This document shows, in pieces, positions 8,972 to 18,159 of a DNA stretch of 64,000 bases. The notes below the pieces were generated by a model, which saw nothing but the letters and a program-made list of their open reading frames with translations, was not told the origin of the DNA and did not search any database. The DNA lies in NCBI GenBank assembly GCA_964410625.1, contig CAYPHY010000017.1, positions 22,290-86,289 on the forward strand. The letters are read 5' to 3'. The position numbers and the translations under genes are program-made. Position 1 is the stretch's first letter. The number at the start of each line of letters is the position of its first letter. Origin of the DNA: CAYPHY01 sp964410625. Lineage in GTDB: Bacteria > Chloroflexota > Anaerolineae > Promineifilales > Promineifilaceae.

Positions 8972-10417
8972 TTAACTTCCGTTTACCAAATACTCAATCG
9001 CCCGCATCAATTGGCCGTCTTCGGAGCCGCCGAGGTCGAGGGGGGATTCGACTTCGATGTCGGGCGTGATGCCTTGACCATCGATCGTATGGTCGTTGGG
9101 AGTATACCATCTTGCAATGGTCACGCGCAGTTCGGAGCCATCGGAGAGGGTGTAAATCTGCTGCACCGAGCCTTTGCCAAAGGAGCGGGCACCGATGATC
9201 GGCGCGCGGCCGCTATCTTGAATCGCCCCGGCGACAATCTCCGACGCGCTAGCACTGGCTTCGTTGACCAGGACAACCAGCGGCACGGATTCACCAGCGT
9301 CCCCACTGTCGGCGCGGAATACTTCATCCAGGCCGCGGATGTTGCGTTCATAGAGGACAACGCCTTCGGGCATAAATAGATCGGCGACTGCAACGGATTG
9401 ATCGAGTAATCCGCCGGGATTGTCGCGTAGGTCAAAGATCAGCCCGGCCGGGTTTTGCGCCATCAGCGTATTGAACGCTTCCAGCAACCGCTCTTCGGCG
9501 TTGCTGTTGAATTCGGTCAGGTGGATATAGGCGATAGGCGGTCCGCCAGTCAGTTCGGCCGGAAGCATCTCCGATTCGAGGATGGGTACTTCAAAGCGGA
9601 CGCGGACAATTGTGAACTCAAGCGGCGCCTCGGCCCCTTCACGGGCAACCTGGACGGTGACGGACGTTCCTTGTGGACCTCGCACTTTGAGGATCACTTC
9701 GTCAAAGCTGTCACCGATGACGGACTCGCCATCTACACCGATGATGATGTCGCCAGGGAGTATACCGGCGAGATCGGCCGGTTGGCCTGGAATCGGCCTC
9801 ACAATCTCAAACAACCCCTCATCATTCTCGCGTACAAATGCGCCGATCCCTTCGACGGAGCCTTGCAGATCGTTGCGCATTCGCTCGGCCACGTTTGGCG
9901 GGACATAACGGGTGTAGTTATCGCCTAGTGTCTCCAATGAGCCGGCAATGGCGTCGTGGAGGACTTCATCATCAGCCGGGACCAGCCCATCAAAACGCTC
10001 ACCGATTAAACCCCAGACTTCATAAAAAAGGGCGAAGTCCGCTTCGCTGATCGTTTCTTGGACCGGTGAAGTCAGCGTCGGCCGAGGTGTGGGCGTGGTG
10101 GGTAGAGTCGGGATGGCGGTTGGGGCTGGTGGAGTGGCGGTGGCGGCCGTATCGGTGAGCACCAAAGTGCCCGCCGTTGCTTCACCAGCCGTTTCCGACT
10201 CGACTACTTGAACGGGGGATGGGGTTGCAATAACCATCCGTGTTACTTCTATAACCTCTGGCGCAGAGGCAACGGGCGAAGGAGGAGGCGCAGCGGCGGC
10301 GCGGCCGAGGAAGAAGCCGACAACCAAAAAGAGCATACAGGCCATCAGCGCGAGCATGATTCCTAACCAATTTCGTCGCGAAGCAGTATTGTTCGAGGTT
10401 GTTTTATAATCTGTCAT
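8972..10417 (-). CDS. S41 family C-terminal processing peptidase (CtpA-like)
   Basis: This 481-residue secreted serine protease has an N-terminal membrane anchor (about 20-42), a Thr/Pro-rich linker (about 75-120), a PDZ domain (LAGILPGDIIIGVDGESV) and an S41 catalytic domain. The Ser is in ASASASEIVAGA (about 389) and the Lys in SFGKGSVQ (about 414), giving the Ser-Lys dyad of the family. Such enzymes cleave unfolded or envelope proteins near their C termini. The gene is followed by repeat DNA and smpB. The next gene upstream (10541-11737) is a paralogue in the same orientation, so this looks like a tandem duplication that has since diverged. Confidence 0.93.
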   Translation of the reverse strand: MTDYKTTSNNTASRRNWLGIMLALMACMLFLVVGFFLGRAAAAPPPSPVASAPEVIEVTRMVIATPSPVQVVESETAGEATAGTLVLTDTAATATPPAPTAIPTLPTTPTPRPTLTSPVQETISEADFALFYEVWGLIGERFDGLVPADDEVLHDAIAGSLETLGDNYTRYVPPNVAERMRNDLQGSVEGIGAFVRENDEGLFEIVRPIPGQPADLAGILPGDIIIGVDGESVIGDSFDEVILKVRGPQGTSVTVQVAREGAEAPLEFTIVRVRFEVPILESEMLPAELTGGPPIAYIHLTEFNSNAEERLLEAFNTLMAQNPAGLIFDLRDNPGGLLDQSVAVADLFMPEGVVLYERNIRGLDEVFRADSGDAGESVPLVVLVNEASASASEIVAGAIQDSGRAPIIGARSFGKGSVQQIYTLSDGSELRVTIARWYTPNDHTIDGQGITPDIEVESPLDLGGSEDGQLMRAIEYLVNGS

Positions 10418-10418
10418 A

Positions 10419-10537
10419 GTAGTGGTTTGTTGGTGGTGGATTGGTGTATTGGTATAGTGGTGTATTTGTTAACGGCGTGCCAACTGAATAACGGATAGAC
10501 CAGCACACTGATATACCGATATACCAATACACTATCT
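10419..10537. repeat. Intergenic word-repeat hairpin (GGTGTATTGGTATA family)
   Basis: Left arm GGATTGGTGTATTGGTATAGTGGTG faces right arm CACACTGATATACCGATATACCAATACAC. It lies between the two S41 peptidase genes. The same word family recurs at 45866-45961. Confidence 0.8.
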
Positions 10538-10540
10538 GTC

Positions 10541-11737
10541 TCATTCACTCTGTAGATGAGTAATTGCCCGTTCTAGCACTGCGTCACGGCCGTTGTCAAT
10601 GTCGGCCTGGGTTACTTCGACCAGGATGTCGGGCTCCAGTCCTTGCTGGTCAATCAGGTGATGGTCGGGCGTATACCATCGTGCCGAGGTCACATGCACC
10701 GATGAGCCATCGCTCAGGTCAAAGACGAGTTGCACCGAACCTTTGCCAAACGTCTTGCTGTTGCCGATCAGCGTCGCTCGTTCGCGGTCACGCAAGGCCC
10801 CGGCCACGATCTCCGACGCGCTGGCGGTGCCACCGTCTACCAGAACAACCAGTGGTTGGTCGGCGGCCAATGTGTCATTCGTGGCATTAAAGACCCGCTC
10901 CCCTTCCGTTTGGCTTTCCATATATAGGACGGGGCCTTCGTCTAAAAAGTGGTCGGCGACATCAACGGCCGCGTCGCGCAAGCCACCCCCATTCTGCCGC
11001 AGATCGAGGATCAGGCTGGTTGCTCCTTCGGCCAACAGTTCCTCCAGTGCCTGGGCGACTTCGTTGTTACTTTCACCGCTAAAACGGGACAGTTGAATGT
11101 AGCCAATCGTTGGGTCTTGATCTAAAAGGCGGTAGCTGACTGAAGGCAAGAGGATGTCGCCACGGACAATGGGAACGTCAACGGGGTCGGCCGTTCCCTC
11201 GTGAATGACGGTCAGCACGACAGTCGCTCCCGTTTCGCCCTTGATCAATTCGGCGATTTCGGCCACTGTCATCTCAACTGTAATTTCCACACCATCCACT
11301 GCAACCAGGATGTCGCCGGGGAGAATACCGGCTTGTTCGGCCGGATAACCGGGGATGGGGTCTAATACCACGTCTCCGCCGTCTTCCGGGCGGCTGATAT
11401 TGGCGCCGATGCCACCGAAACGGCCGGCCAATCGTTCCCGTTCCGCTTCGCGGACAACAGGTTCAATAAAGATGGTATAAGGATCGCCTAGTAAGCTTAT
11501 TGCTCCACGAATAGCACCATAGGTCAATTGTTGCGAGGTGGGCAACTCGCCTAAGAAGTTGGCTTCAACAAGCGCCCACGCCTCCCAGAACAGGGCCATA
11601 TCCTGGCGAGCGTGAACCAAATTAGCGATTCCCGGGACGCGGACCAGATCGCGAGATAAATAGCCAGCCGCGAAGGAAGCGGTAATGAGCAGAAGCAGCA
11701 TCACAACAGTGAGGCCATTGCGTAATCTACTGGACAT
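10541..11737 (-). CDS. S41 family C-terminal processing peptidase, paralogue
   Basis: With start ATG 11737 (MSSRLRNGLTVVMLLLL) the product has about 398 residues; an in-frame GTG at 11764 would add nine. It has a signal anchor at the N terminus, a PDZ domain (AEQAGILPGDILVAVDGVEIT) and an S41 domain with the nucleophile in GTASASEIVAGA and the general-base Lys in TFGKGSVQ. It lacks the long Thr/Pro linker of the neighbouring paralogue at 8972-10417. Both probably act outside the membrane on envelope proteins. Different linker lengths suggest different reach or substrates, which is inference. Confidence 0.92.
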   Translation of the reverse strand: MSSRLRNGLTVVMLLLLITASFAAGYLSRDLVRVPGIANLVHARQDMALFWEAWALVEANFLGELPTSQQLTYGAIRGAISLLGDPYTIFIEPVVREAERERLAGRFGGIGANISRPEDGGDVVLDPIPGYPAEQAGILPGDILVAVDGVEITVEMTVAEIAELIKGETGATVVLTVIHEGTADPVDVPIVRGDILLPSVSYRLLDQDPTIGYIQLSRFSGESNNEVAQALEELLAEGATSLILDLRQNGGGLRDAAVDVADHFLDEGPVLYMESQTEGERVFNATNDTLAADQPLVVLVDGGTASASEIVAGALRDRERATLIGNSKTFGKGSVQLVFDLSDGSSVHVTSARWYTPDHHLIDQQGLEPDILVEVTQADIDNGRDAVLERAITHLQSE

Positions 11738-11766
11738 AGAAGTTTCGTCTAAGATGGAATGCACAT

Positions 11767-11838
11767 AAGTAAAAAGTAAGCAGTGGGCAGTAGGCAGTAA
11801 ATTAGAAGGAAACTGCCCACTGGCTACTGCCTACTAAA
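11767..11838. repeat. Intergenic word-repeat hairpin (GGCAGTAGGCAGT family)
   Basis: Arm AAGTAAGCAGTGGGCAGTAGGCAGT is mirrored by ACTGCCCACTGGCTACTGCCTACT. The element lies in the divergent gap between an S41 gene and the GH3 gene. The rest of the gap (11839-12068) has a TATAAT at 11884-11889 without a convincing -35 box. The family recurs at 52309-52386. Confidence 0.8.
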
Positions 11839-12068
11839 CCTTAGAGGGATTGTAGCACACGTGAAAGTGAGGGCAATGTGGGCTATAATTAGCCAGCTAT
11901 TGTTAGAAAGCAAAAGGTGAAACATTGCTTATAAAACGCCGCTTTGCCTCTTTTTGTTTCACTACAGTGATATGTTGGTTAGCCAGAGATCAATCAATCT
12001 CTGCTGGATAAATTGGAAAGTAGCCACCTATGATCATGGGATGGCTGTGTTTTGGTTTACTTGGACTA

Positions 12069-15000
12069 ATGAAGGTGCAAGCACAACGCTTCAGACGAGT
12101 CTGGCTGTTCGCGCTTCTTGTCGTGCTATTGCCGGTTTGGTGGTTCCAGCCGGCACAAAGCAGCGCGTTGCAGGAGGCTGCCCAGGAAAGCACCCCCTAC
12201 CGCGAACAAGCACTCAATATATTTGAAACGATGAGCGTGGCCGAGCGCGTGGGGCAGTTGTTCTTAATCACCTTTGAAGGGGACCAGGCAACGCTGGATA
12301 GCGAGATTGCGGAGTTAATCCTCACCTATCAGATCGGTGGGGTGATGCTGTTGGCGGAGAATGACAATATCACCGGCTATGGGGACCCAACGGCTGTCCA
12401 ACAGCAGGTGGCAGAGCTGAACAATGATTTGCAGCGGCTCGCACTTTTGGAGTATACAACGGCCGGTGAAGAGGAAACGGCCGATCCTGAGCAGGATATT
12501 ATCCCTCCCACGCCCATCCCCTTGCCCCGCAGCGCGATTGTGCCGCTTTTGATCGCCACCAGCCACGACGGAGACAGCCTGCCAGCGGATAATATCATGA
12601 CTGGTTTCACCCAGTTGCCGAATTATATGTCTATTGGCGCTACATGGAACCCTGATTTGGCGCGGCGGCTGGGGCAGATTGCTGGCGAGGAGTTGGCGGC
12701 CGTTGGCGTGAATATGCTGCTCGGCCCGGCTTTGGATGTACTGGAAAACCCGACGCCGTTGAGCGCAGGTGATCTGGGGACGAGTACCTTCGGCGGCGAT
12801 CCTTACTGGGTGGGATTGATGGGCGAAGCATACATTGAGGGGGTGCATAGCGGAGCAGATAACCGGATCGCCGTCGTTGCCACCAGCTTTCCCGGCAAAG
12901 GGAGCAGTGACCGTGCCGTCTATGATGAAGTGCCAACGGTGCGTAAGTCGTTGGAACAGTTAAAACAGATCGAACTGGCCCCATTTATCTCTGTCACCAA
13001 TGAGCTCGTTGGCACACCCGGCACAACGGACGCACTGTTGGCTACGCATATTCGCTACCAGGGCTTCCAGGGCAATATCCGCGCGACGACGGCGCCGGTC
13101 AGCTTTGACCCTCAAGCACTAAATGCGCTGATGGCCTTGCCGGAGTTTAGTGGTTGGCGGCAAAGTGGCGGGGTGATTGTATCCGATGCTTTGGGTGTTC
13201 GCTCTGTTGAACGGCTGTATGATGATACGGAGCAGGAATTTCCCCACCGCCAGGTGGCTAAAGATGCACTATTGGCGGGAAATGATCTGCTCTATCTCGC
13301 TAATTTTTCGCTGGGAGAAGACAACCCCGAACTGGCCGCGACGAACATCCGCGACACCATCGTCTGGTTTCGCGAAAAGTATAATACCGACCCGACCTTT
13401 ATGGCGCGTGTGGATGATGCGGTTATCCGTATCCTGGAGATGAAGTTACGGCTTTATGGGGGTGATTTCTCCGTTGACAATGTCTTGCTGGATGTTGAAG
13501 GGTTAGCGGCCGCAGGGCCACAAAACCCCACCCTCTTGACTGATGTTGCACAGGAAGCCGTGACGTTATTATCGCCAAGCGCGGCCGAATTGGCGGAGCG
13601 TCTGGCCAGCCCTCCTGGTCTGGATGACAACATTGTTATCTTTACCGATGTACGCGATAGCAGCCAGTGTAGCGTTTGTGAACCACAACCACTCCTGGCC
13701 GAAAGCGCCCTGGCGGAGCGCATCATTGCCCTTTATGGGCCGGATGGCAGCGGGCAGGTGCGGCCGGAGCAAATTGATAGCTTTAGCTTCGGTGATCTAC
13801 AAGCGTTTTTAGATTCGGGGCCAGGCTTGATTCCACCGCCCTCCTCAACGGTAACGCCAACGGCGACAACAGAATTGACACCGACCATTAGCGTCGAGGA
13901 AGGGGCAGTGGAGGAAGCGGCCGAAGCAGAAGAGGCGGAAACGCAAGAGCCACAAATCGAGGCGACCACTGTGCCGACGGGGACGGTTTCGGCCGCCTTC
14001 GAGGTGCAAGAAGCGTTGCAAGACGCGAATTTGCTGATCTTTGCCATGATGGATGGCAGCGGCCGTGCGTCCACCACTGATTCGCAAGCGTTGGCTAATA
14101 TCCTGGAACAACGTCCTGACTTGCTGCGGAACCGGCAGGTGATCGTCTTTGCCTTCGACGCCCCTTACTATCTGGATACGACGCAGATCAGTAAATTGAC
14201 GGCCTTCTTTGGCGTCTATAGCAAGACGGAGGCGTTTATTGATGCGGCCGTGCGGGCGCTGTTTCTCGAATCTCCGTTGCGGGGGGCATCTCCGGTGAAC
14301 GTGCCTGGCGTGCGTTATAATTTGTTTGAACAAACGCAACCCGATCCGCAACAGGTGATTGGCCTCTTTTTTGTCTTTGATGAGGCGATTGAGTCCCCTT
14401 CCAGCCAGGAGCCACGGGTGGCGGAGATTGGGGATACGCTGCATTTACAGACGAGTGTGATTCGCGATCGTAATGGCAACCCCGTCCCTGATAATACGCT
14501 AGTGCGCTTTATCCAGCATGACCGCATTCAGGGGACGGTGACGATCATCGGCGACCGGCCGACGGTCAATGGCGTAGCTCAATTGGACTACGTGTTGGAA
14601 GCGCGAACAGGGCCGGGGCAATTCCGCATCACGGCCGAGTCGGGCAATGCCCGTTCTTCAGTGGAAGTGGATATTGCGATTGAGAATAATGCTCAACTGA
14701 CCATCATCACCCCTACCCCAGGGCCAACGATTACGGTCACGCCAACGGAAACACCAACGGCGACGATCACGCCGACGGAAACGGCGGTTCCGGTTGTGCC
14801 AACGGCCACGCTTGCAGCGGCGGCCGCCCCGGCCGACAACAACCGATGGGGGATTGAAATGGACAATCTACAAATGCTTCTATCTGTGATTGCCGGTCTG
14901 CTAATTGTGGCTTTCCTCTTTTGGGCATTTGATCGGCGACAGTCCACGCCACTCAGACGGCGGATCGGCTGGTTGTTGTGGGGGTTGGCCGGCGGGCTGT

Positions 15001-15140
15001 TGTTTTATAACTATTTTGCGTTGGGGCTGCCGGGGACGGCCGTGCTAATCGACCTCGGCAATCTCGCCGGTCTATTGACCACCTTCATTGGTGGTTTGGC
15101 GGGCTTGTTCCTCTATCGTTGGGTTCCGGTTAACCGGTAG
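12069..15140 (+). CDS. Membrane-anchored glycoside hydrolase family 3 protein with Ig-like domain
   Basis: This is a predicted exported protein of about 1023 residues (start MKVQAQRFRRV; an in-frame ATG 39 nt upstream is possible). After the signal sequence comes a GH3 N-terminal barrel: MSVAERVGQLFLITFEG, IGGVMLLAENDNITG, VATSFPGKGSSDR, and the nucleophile region GGVIVSDALGVRSV (Asp near 373). The usual NagZ-type KHFPGHG becomes SFPGKG. A GH3 C-terminal-like region, Glu/Thr-rich linkers, an invasin/Ig-like beta domain (GNPVPDNTLVRFIQHDRIQGT) and three or so C-terminal membrane helices follow. It probably acts on N-acetylhexosamine-containing glycans such as peptidoglycan outside the membrane. 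The substrate is inferred from the family only. Confidence 0.85.
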   Translation: MKVQAQRFRRVWLFALLVVLLPVWWFQPAQSSALQEAAQESTPYREQALNIFETMSVAERVGQLFLITFEGDQATLDSEIAELILTYQIGGVMLLAENDNITGYGDPTAVQQQVAELNNDLQRLALLEYTTAGEEETADPEQDIIPPTPIPLPRSAIVPLLIATSHDGDSLPADNIMTGFTQLPNYMSIGATWNPDLARRLGQIAGEELAAVGVNMLLGPALDVLENPTPLSAGDLGTSTFGGDPYWVGLMGEAYIEGVHSGADNRIAVVATSFPGKGSSDRAVYDEVPTVRKSLEQLKQIELAPFISVTNELVGTPGTTDALLATHIRYQGFQGNIRATTAPVSFDPQALNALMALPEFSGWRQSGGVIVSDALGVRSVERLYDDTEQEFPHRQVAKDALLAGNDLLYLANFSLGEDNPELAATNIRDTIVWFREKYNTDPTFMARVDDAVIRILEMKLRLYGGDFSVDNVLLDVEGLAAAGPQNPTLLTDVAQEAVTLLSPSAAELAERLASPPGLDDNIVIFTDVRDSSQCSVCEPQPLLAESALAERIIALYGPDGSGQVRPEQIDSFSFGDLQAFLDSGPGLIPPPSSTVTPTATTELTPTISVEEGAVEEAAEAEEAETQEPQIEATTVPTGTVSAAFEVQEALQDANLLIFAMMDGSGRASTTDSQALANILEQRPDLLRNRQVIVFAFDAPYYLDTTQISKLTAFFGVYSKTEAFIDAAVRALFLESPLRGASPVNVPGVRYNLFEQTQPDPQQVIGLFFVFDEAIESPSSQEPRVAEIGDTLHLQTSVIRDRNGNPVPDNTLVRFIQHDRIQGTVTIIGDRPTVNGVAQLDYVLEARTGPGQFRITAESGNARSSVEVDIAIENNAQLTIITPTPGPTITVTPTETPTATITPTETAVPVVPTATLAAAAAPADNNRWGIEMDNLQMLLSVIAGLLIVAFLFWAFDRRQSTPLRRRIGWLLWGLAGGLLFYNYFALGLPGTAVLIDLGNLAGLLTTFIGGLAGLFLYRWVPVNR

Positions 15141-15302
15141 AAATAGTGAGAGTCGACTATAAGTATTACCTTTTGTGAAAGCAGTTACGCGGATGACGCA
15201 GATGAAACACGTATTTCGCGGGTTTTCATTTATACGATGTGATTATTTTGTTGTACTCTATGATAACTGAGCAGTACAAAGTCGAGAACTCGTTGCCCCC
15301 TA

Positions 15303-15542
15303 TCAATGTTCAACGCCTTCTAATGATAGCTTATTCTCGCGGGTCACACGGATTAAAAACCGCAATGCTTCATTCACTGCTTCTGCATTTGGGAAAACTT
15401 CGGCCACATCAGGCTCTAATTGGACAAACTGTCCACCGAATCCCGAGCGTTTCGGCCCAACTCTTCTTACACGCAACTTTCTCAGATCGTATTCTGGCCG
15501 AAGTTCATCCTCTAGTTCGTTTTTATCCTTCTTCATAAGCAT
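15303..15542 (-). CDS. Putative antitoxin of a BrnT-type pair
   Basis: This 79-residue protein is charged and begins KKDKNELEDELRPEYDLRKL, a pattern common in small proteins encoded just after BrnT-like toxins. Its start overlaps the end of the toxin gene by about 20 nt, so the two are translationally coupled. It does not show the typical BrnA ribbon-helix-helix sequence, and DNA binding cannot be claimed. The second half (VQLEPDVAEVFPNAEAVNEALRFLI) could be a short ribbon or helical dimerisation segment. Confidence 0.75.
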   Translation of the reverse strand: MLMKKDKNELEDELRPEYDLRKLRVRRVGPKRSGFGGQFVQLEPDVAEVFPNAEAVNEALRFLIRVTRENKLSLEGVEH

Positions 15543-15795
15543 CTTTCTCTATTCGTGTTGCTTCCCTTGCGCTAATTAGACGGGTTTTATCCCTACGTTC
15601 TGTATATGACACAACTAGCAAGCGATTTTGAGAGGATTGTCCGATAATGATATATCGATCTTCATCATCGGAATGGTCAGGGTCGAAGAAATCAATATAA
15701 AACGGATCAGCAAAAACCGTCATTGCTTCATCAAAAGATACTTTATGCTTCGATAAATTGACGCTTGCCTTGTCCTTATTCCACTCGAACTCCAT
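15523..15795 (-). CDS. BrnT-family toxin
   Basis: This small RNase-like toxin of about 90 residues starts at ATG 15795 (MEFEWNKDKAS). Family features are FEWNKDKASVNLSKHKVSFDEAMTVF at the N terminus, DRYIIIGQSS, LLVVSYTERRDKTRLISAREAT and a Glu-rich end. BrnT toxins cleave RNA and are neutralised by a partner encoded immediately downstream. Here that partner starts before this gene ends. The reading frame upstream to 15822 lacks support. Confidence 0.88.
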   Translation of the reverse strand: MEFEWNKDKASVNLSKHKVSFDEAMTVFADPFYIDFFDPDHSDDEDRYIIIGQSSQNRLLVVSYTERRDKTRLISAREATRIEKDAYEEG

Positions 15796-15850
15796 AGTTA
15801 TAGCATAACATATAACACACAAGGGTGATAGGCTCTATGCTGAATTCTAC

Positions 15851-16771
15851 TCACCTCTCAGAGGTAGCACGTTCAAGGGTCATATCTTCCCAAGATACCG
15901 GGTCTTCGACGGGTTCGAGGTGGGTGAAGACGGAGACGGGGGGAATTTCTTCGCGGATGTCGCGTTCGATGGATTCGAGCAAATCGTGGCCTTGTTGGAC
16001 GCTCCAGGAGCCGGGGACTTGAATGTGGACGGAGACGAAGCGGTTGGCGCCGGATTGTCGGGTGCGGAGAGCGTGGTAGCCGATGGGTAAGGTTTGGTGG
16101 TAGTGGTCGAGGATATCCACGACACTGGCAAGCTCGGCCGCCGGCAACGCGATATCCATCAACCCATCAAACGCCTGGCGCAGCAGTCGCCAGCCGGTGA
16201 AGACGATTTGCGCGGCAACGATGAGGGCGATGGTTGGATCGAGCCAGTTCCAGCCGGTTAGCCAAACGGCCGCTACCCCCGCTAACACCCCGGTTGTTGT
16301 CCACACATCAGTCATCAAGTGATCGGCATTGCTCGCCAGCGTCACCGATTGATGCCGTTTTCCTGCCTGCTGCAACACACGGGCTACCGCAAAATTACCG
16401 AGCGCGGCGATGACGGAGACGGCTAAACCGAGGCCGATTTGCTCCAGTGGTTGCGGTGTAGTGAAACGTTGCCAGGCCTGATAGGCGATCAGCGCGGCGG
16501 CGACGAGGATCAACAAGCCTTCGATCCCGGCGGCAAAGTATTCGACCTTTGTATGCCCATAGGGATGCTCTTTATCTGGCGGATGAGCGGCAACGGTCAG
16601 GGAGACCAAAGCGAGGACGGCCGCGACGAGGTTGACTCCCGATTCCAGTGCATCGGATAGCAAGCCGATAGAACCGGTCAGCCAATAGGCGAAGGCTTTT
16701 AGCACGATCACAGCCAATGCCGTCGCGACGGACAACCAGGCATAGCGGGTGAGCTTCTTTCTCCCTTGCAT
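15851..16771 (-). CDS. Cation diffusion facilitator transporter
   Basis: This 306-residue CDF-family divalent cation efflux protein exchanges Zn2+/Fe2+/Mn2+-type ions for protons across the inner membrane. About six membrane helices are visible in the first 210 residues. Metal-site motifs are SIGLLSDALESGVNL in helix 2 and ASNADHLMTDVW in helix 5 (HxxxD). The C-terminal cytoplasmic domain (GYHALRTRQSGANRFVSVHIQVPG, then EIPPVSVFTHLEP) is the usual metal-sensing ferredoxin-like fold. Which metal it carries cannot be read from the sequence. It stands alone next to the toxin pair. Confidence 0.93.
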   Translation of the reverse strand: MQGRKKLTRYAWLSVATALAVIVLKAFAYWLTGSIGLLSDALESGVNLVAAVLALVSLTVAAHPPDKEHPYGHTKVEYFAAGIEGLLILVAAALIAYQAWQRFTTPQPLEQIGLGLAVSVIAALGNFAVARVLQQAGKRHQSVTLASNADHLMTDVWTTTGVLAGVAAVWLTGWNWLDPTIALIVAAQIVFTGWRLLRQAFDGLMDIALPAAELASVVDILDHYHQTLPIGYHALRTRQSGANRFVSVHIQVPGSWSVQQGHDLLESIERDIREEIPPVSVFTHLEPVEDPVSWEDMTLERATSER

Positions 16772-16981
16772 TTATATATTGTGGCAAATGACGGCCGACA
16801 TTTCTACCCTGCCGGTAAACTCTCGCTTTAGCCCACCCTAAGCAGGTCAATCAGACATACCAAAATGTGAATGTAGGTGAAAGCGTTTTTAACGTAGAGC
16901 CACAGAGTCACAGAGAATAATACCAACAGGATGAATCTTCATCCTGTCACCTTTCACCTCCTCGCCTTGTCACCCTGTCAC
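16772..16981. other. Intergenic region, nothing clear
   Basis: The gap between the CDF and epimerase genes contains a single-sided repeat-word stretch (GTAGAGCCACAGAGTCACAGAG near 16894-16915) and repeated CACCTT words. I see no gene or RNA in it. Confidence 0.4.
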
Positions 16982-18001
16982 TCAACGCTGGTAACGCTGG
17001 CGGATGTTAGGGACAAGGTATTCATCGAAGGCGCGGCGCAGGTCATAGGCGGGGTGCCAGCCCCAATCACGCTGGGCGGCCTCGTCGCTGAGACCGGCAG
17101 GCCAGCTATCTACAATTCCCTGGCGGCGTTCGTCAGTCTCAAAGGTAATTTGGGCGTCCGGGAAGGCGGCTAATACTTCCTGGCGAAATTCGGCCGCAGA
17201 CAGGCTAAAACTGGTCACATTATAGACCGGCCGCCGGCACATCTCGCGTGGCGATTCGGCCAATTGCAGCAAGGAGGTCACGGCGTCGGGCATAGCCATG
17301 AAGGGCAGGACAGTATCCTCACGTACAAAGCAGGCGTAGGGCTGGCCTTTGGCGGCGGCGTGGAGCATCTCCGGGCCGTAGTCGGTTGTGCCGCCGGAAG
17401 GAACGGTGAAGGCGCTGATCAGGCCAGGGAAGCGGAGGCTGCGGAAGTCGAGCATCACCGGGCGACTGGCTGAAAGCTGCTGATAGTAATTGCTGTAATA
17501 GATGCCTAATTGCTCGCAGTAGAGTTTGTTGCAGCCATACATCGTCGTTGGGTTATTCCATTGCCATTCGCGCAACTGGTCGTCCCGCGCTTTGATATCG
17601 AGATTGGGCATGCCATAGGCGGCGATGGAACTGGGGAAGATGAACTTGACGGGACGGCCGCGCCGCTGTGATTGTTCGGCGGCCATGTTTAGCAAGGCAA
17701 GTGTGCCGTTGACGTTGACGCGGTGGGCTAATTCTGGAGAGAACTCGCTGCGCGTCGAGAGCAGGGCGGCCAGATGGAAGATCGTCTCAAATTCATATTC
17801 GGTCACAAGACGGCCGAACAAGGTCTCATCCAACACATCGCCGATGATATGAGTGGTTTTGCCTTGTGTTTCGGCGGGGAGCGGGTGCAAATCGAGTGTT
17901 AGGAGCGGCAGTTCCCCACTCTGTGTCAATTTCTCAATTAACGCCTGTCCAATCTCCCCGGCCGCGCCGGTAATCATAATCACCTTCTTACGCATCATCA
18001 T
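16982..18001 (-). CDS. NAD-dependent epimerase/dehydratase (L-threonine 3-dehydrogenase-like SDR)
   Basis: This is an extended-SDR protein of about 340 residues. The Rossmann motif reads ITGAAGEIGQ, followed by a DVLDE acid loop, LAALLSTRSE and the catalytic pair YGCNKLYCE (YxxxK). The region YGMPNLDIKARD...NPTTMYGCNK and PVMLDFRSLRFPGLISAFTVPSGGTTDY resembles bacterial SDR-type L-threonine dehydrogenases, but other substrates are possible. Three ATG codons stand in tandem at 18001, 17998 and 17995, with GGAGG 3, 6 and 9 nt before them. The reading frame upstream (to 18106) is not needed. Confidence 0.87.
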   Translation of the reverse strand: MMMRKKVIMITGAAGEIGQALIEKLTQSGELPLLTLDLHPLPAETQGKTTHIIGDVLDETLFGRLVTEYEFETIFHLAALLSTRSEFSPELAHRVNVNGTLALLNMAAEQSQRRGRPVKFIFPSSIAAYGMPNLDIKARDDQLREWQWNNPTTMYGCNKLYCEQLGIYYSNYYQQLSASRPVMLDFRSLRFPGLISAFTVPSGGTTDYGPEMLHAAAKGQPYACFVREDTVLPFMAMPDAVTSLLQLAESPREMCRRPVYNVTSFSLSAAEFRQEVLAAFPDAQITFETDERRQGIVDSWPAGLSDEAAQRDWGWHPAYDLRRAFDEYLVPNIRQRYQR

Positions 18002-18159
18002 TGTCCTCCAGTGGGAATAGTTGTTGTGTTCATGGCGTGCTATACTTATGGGTTGGTAATTGTACCGCGTGTGGAAGAAAGTAAGAAAGTAAGCGGTAAT
18101 CGTCATCTACTAACTGATCAGTGATCACCAATTATCAATTACCTTAGGATAGGGAAGAA

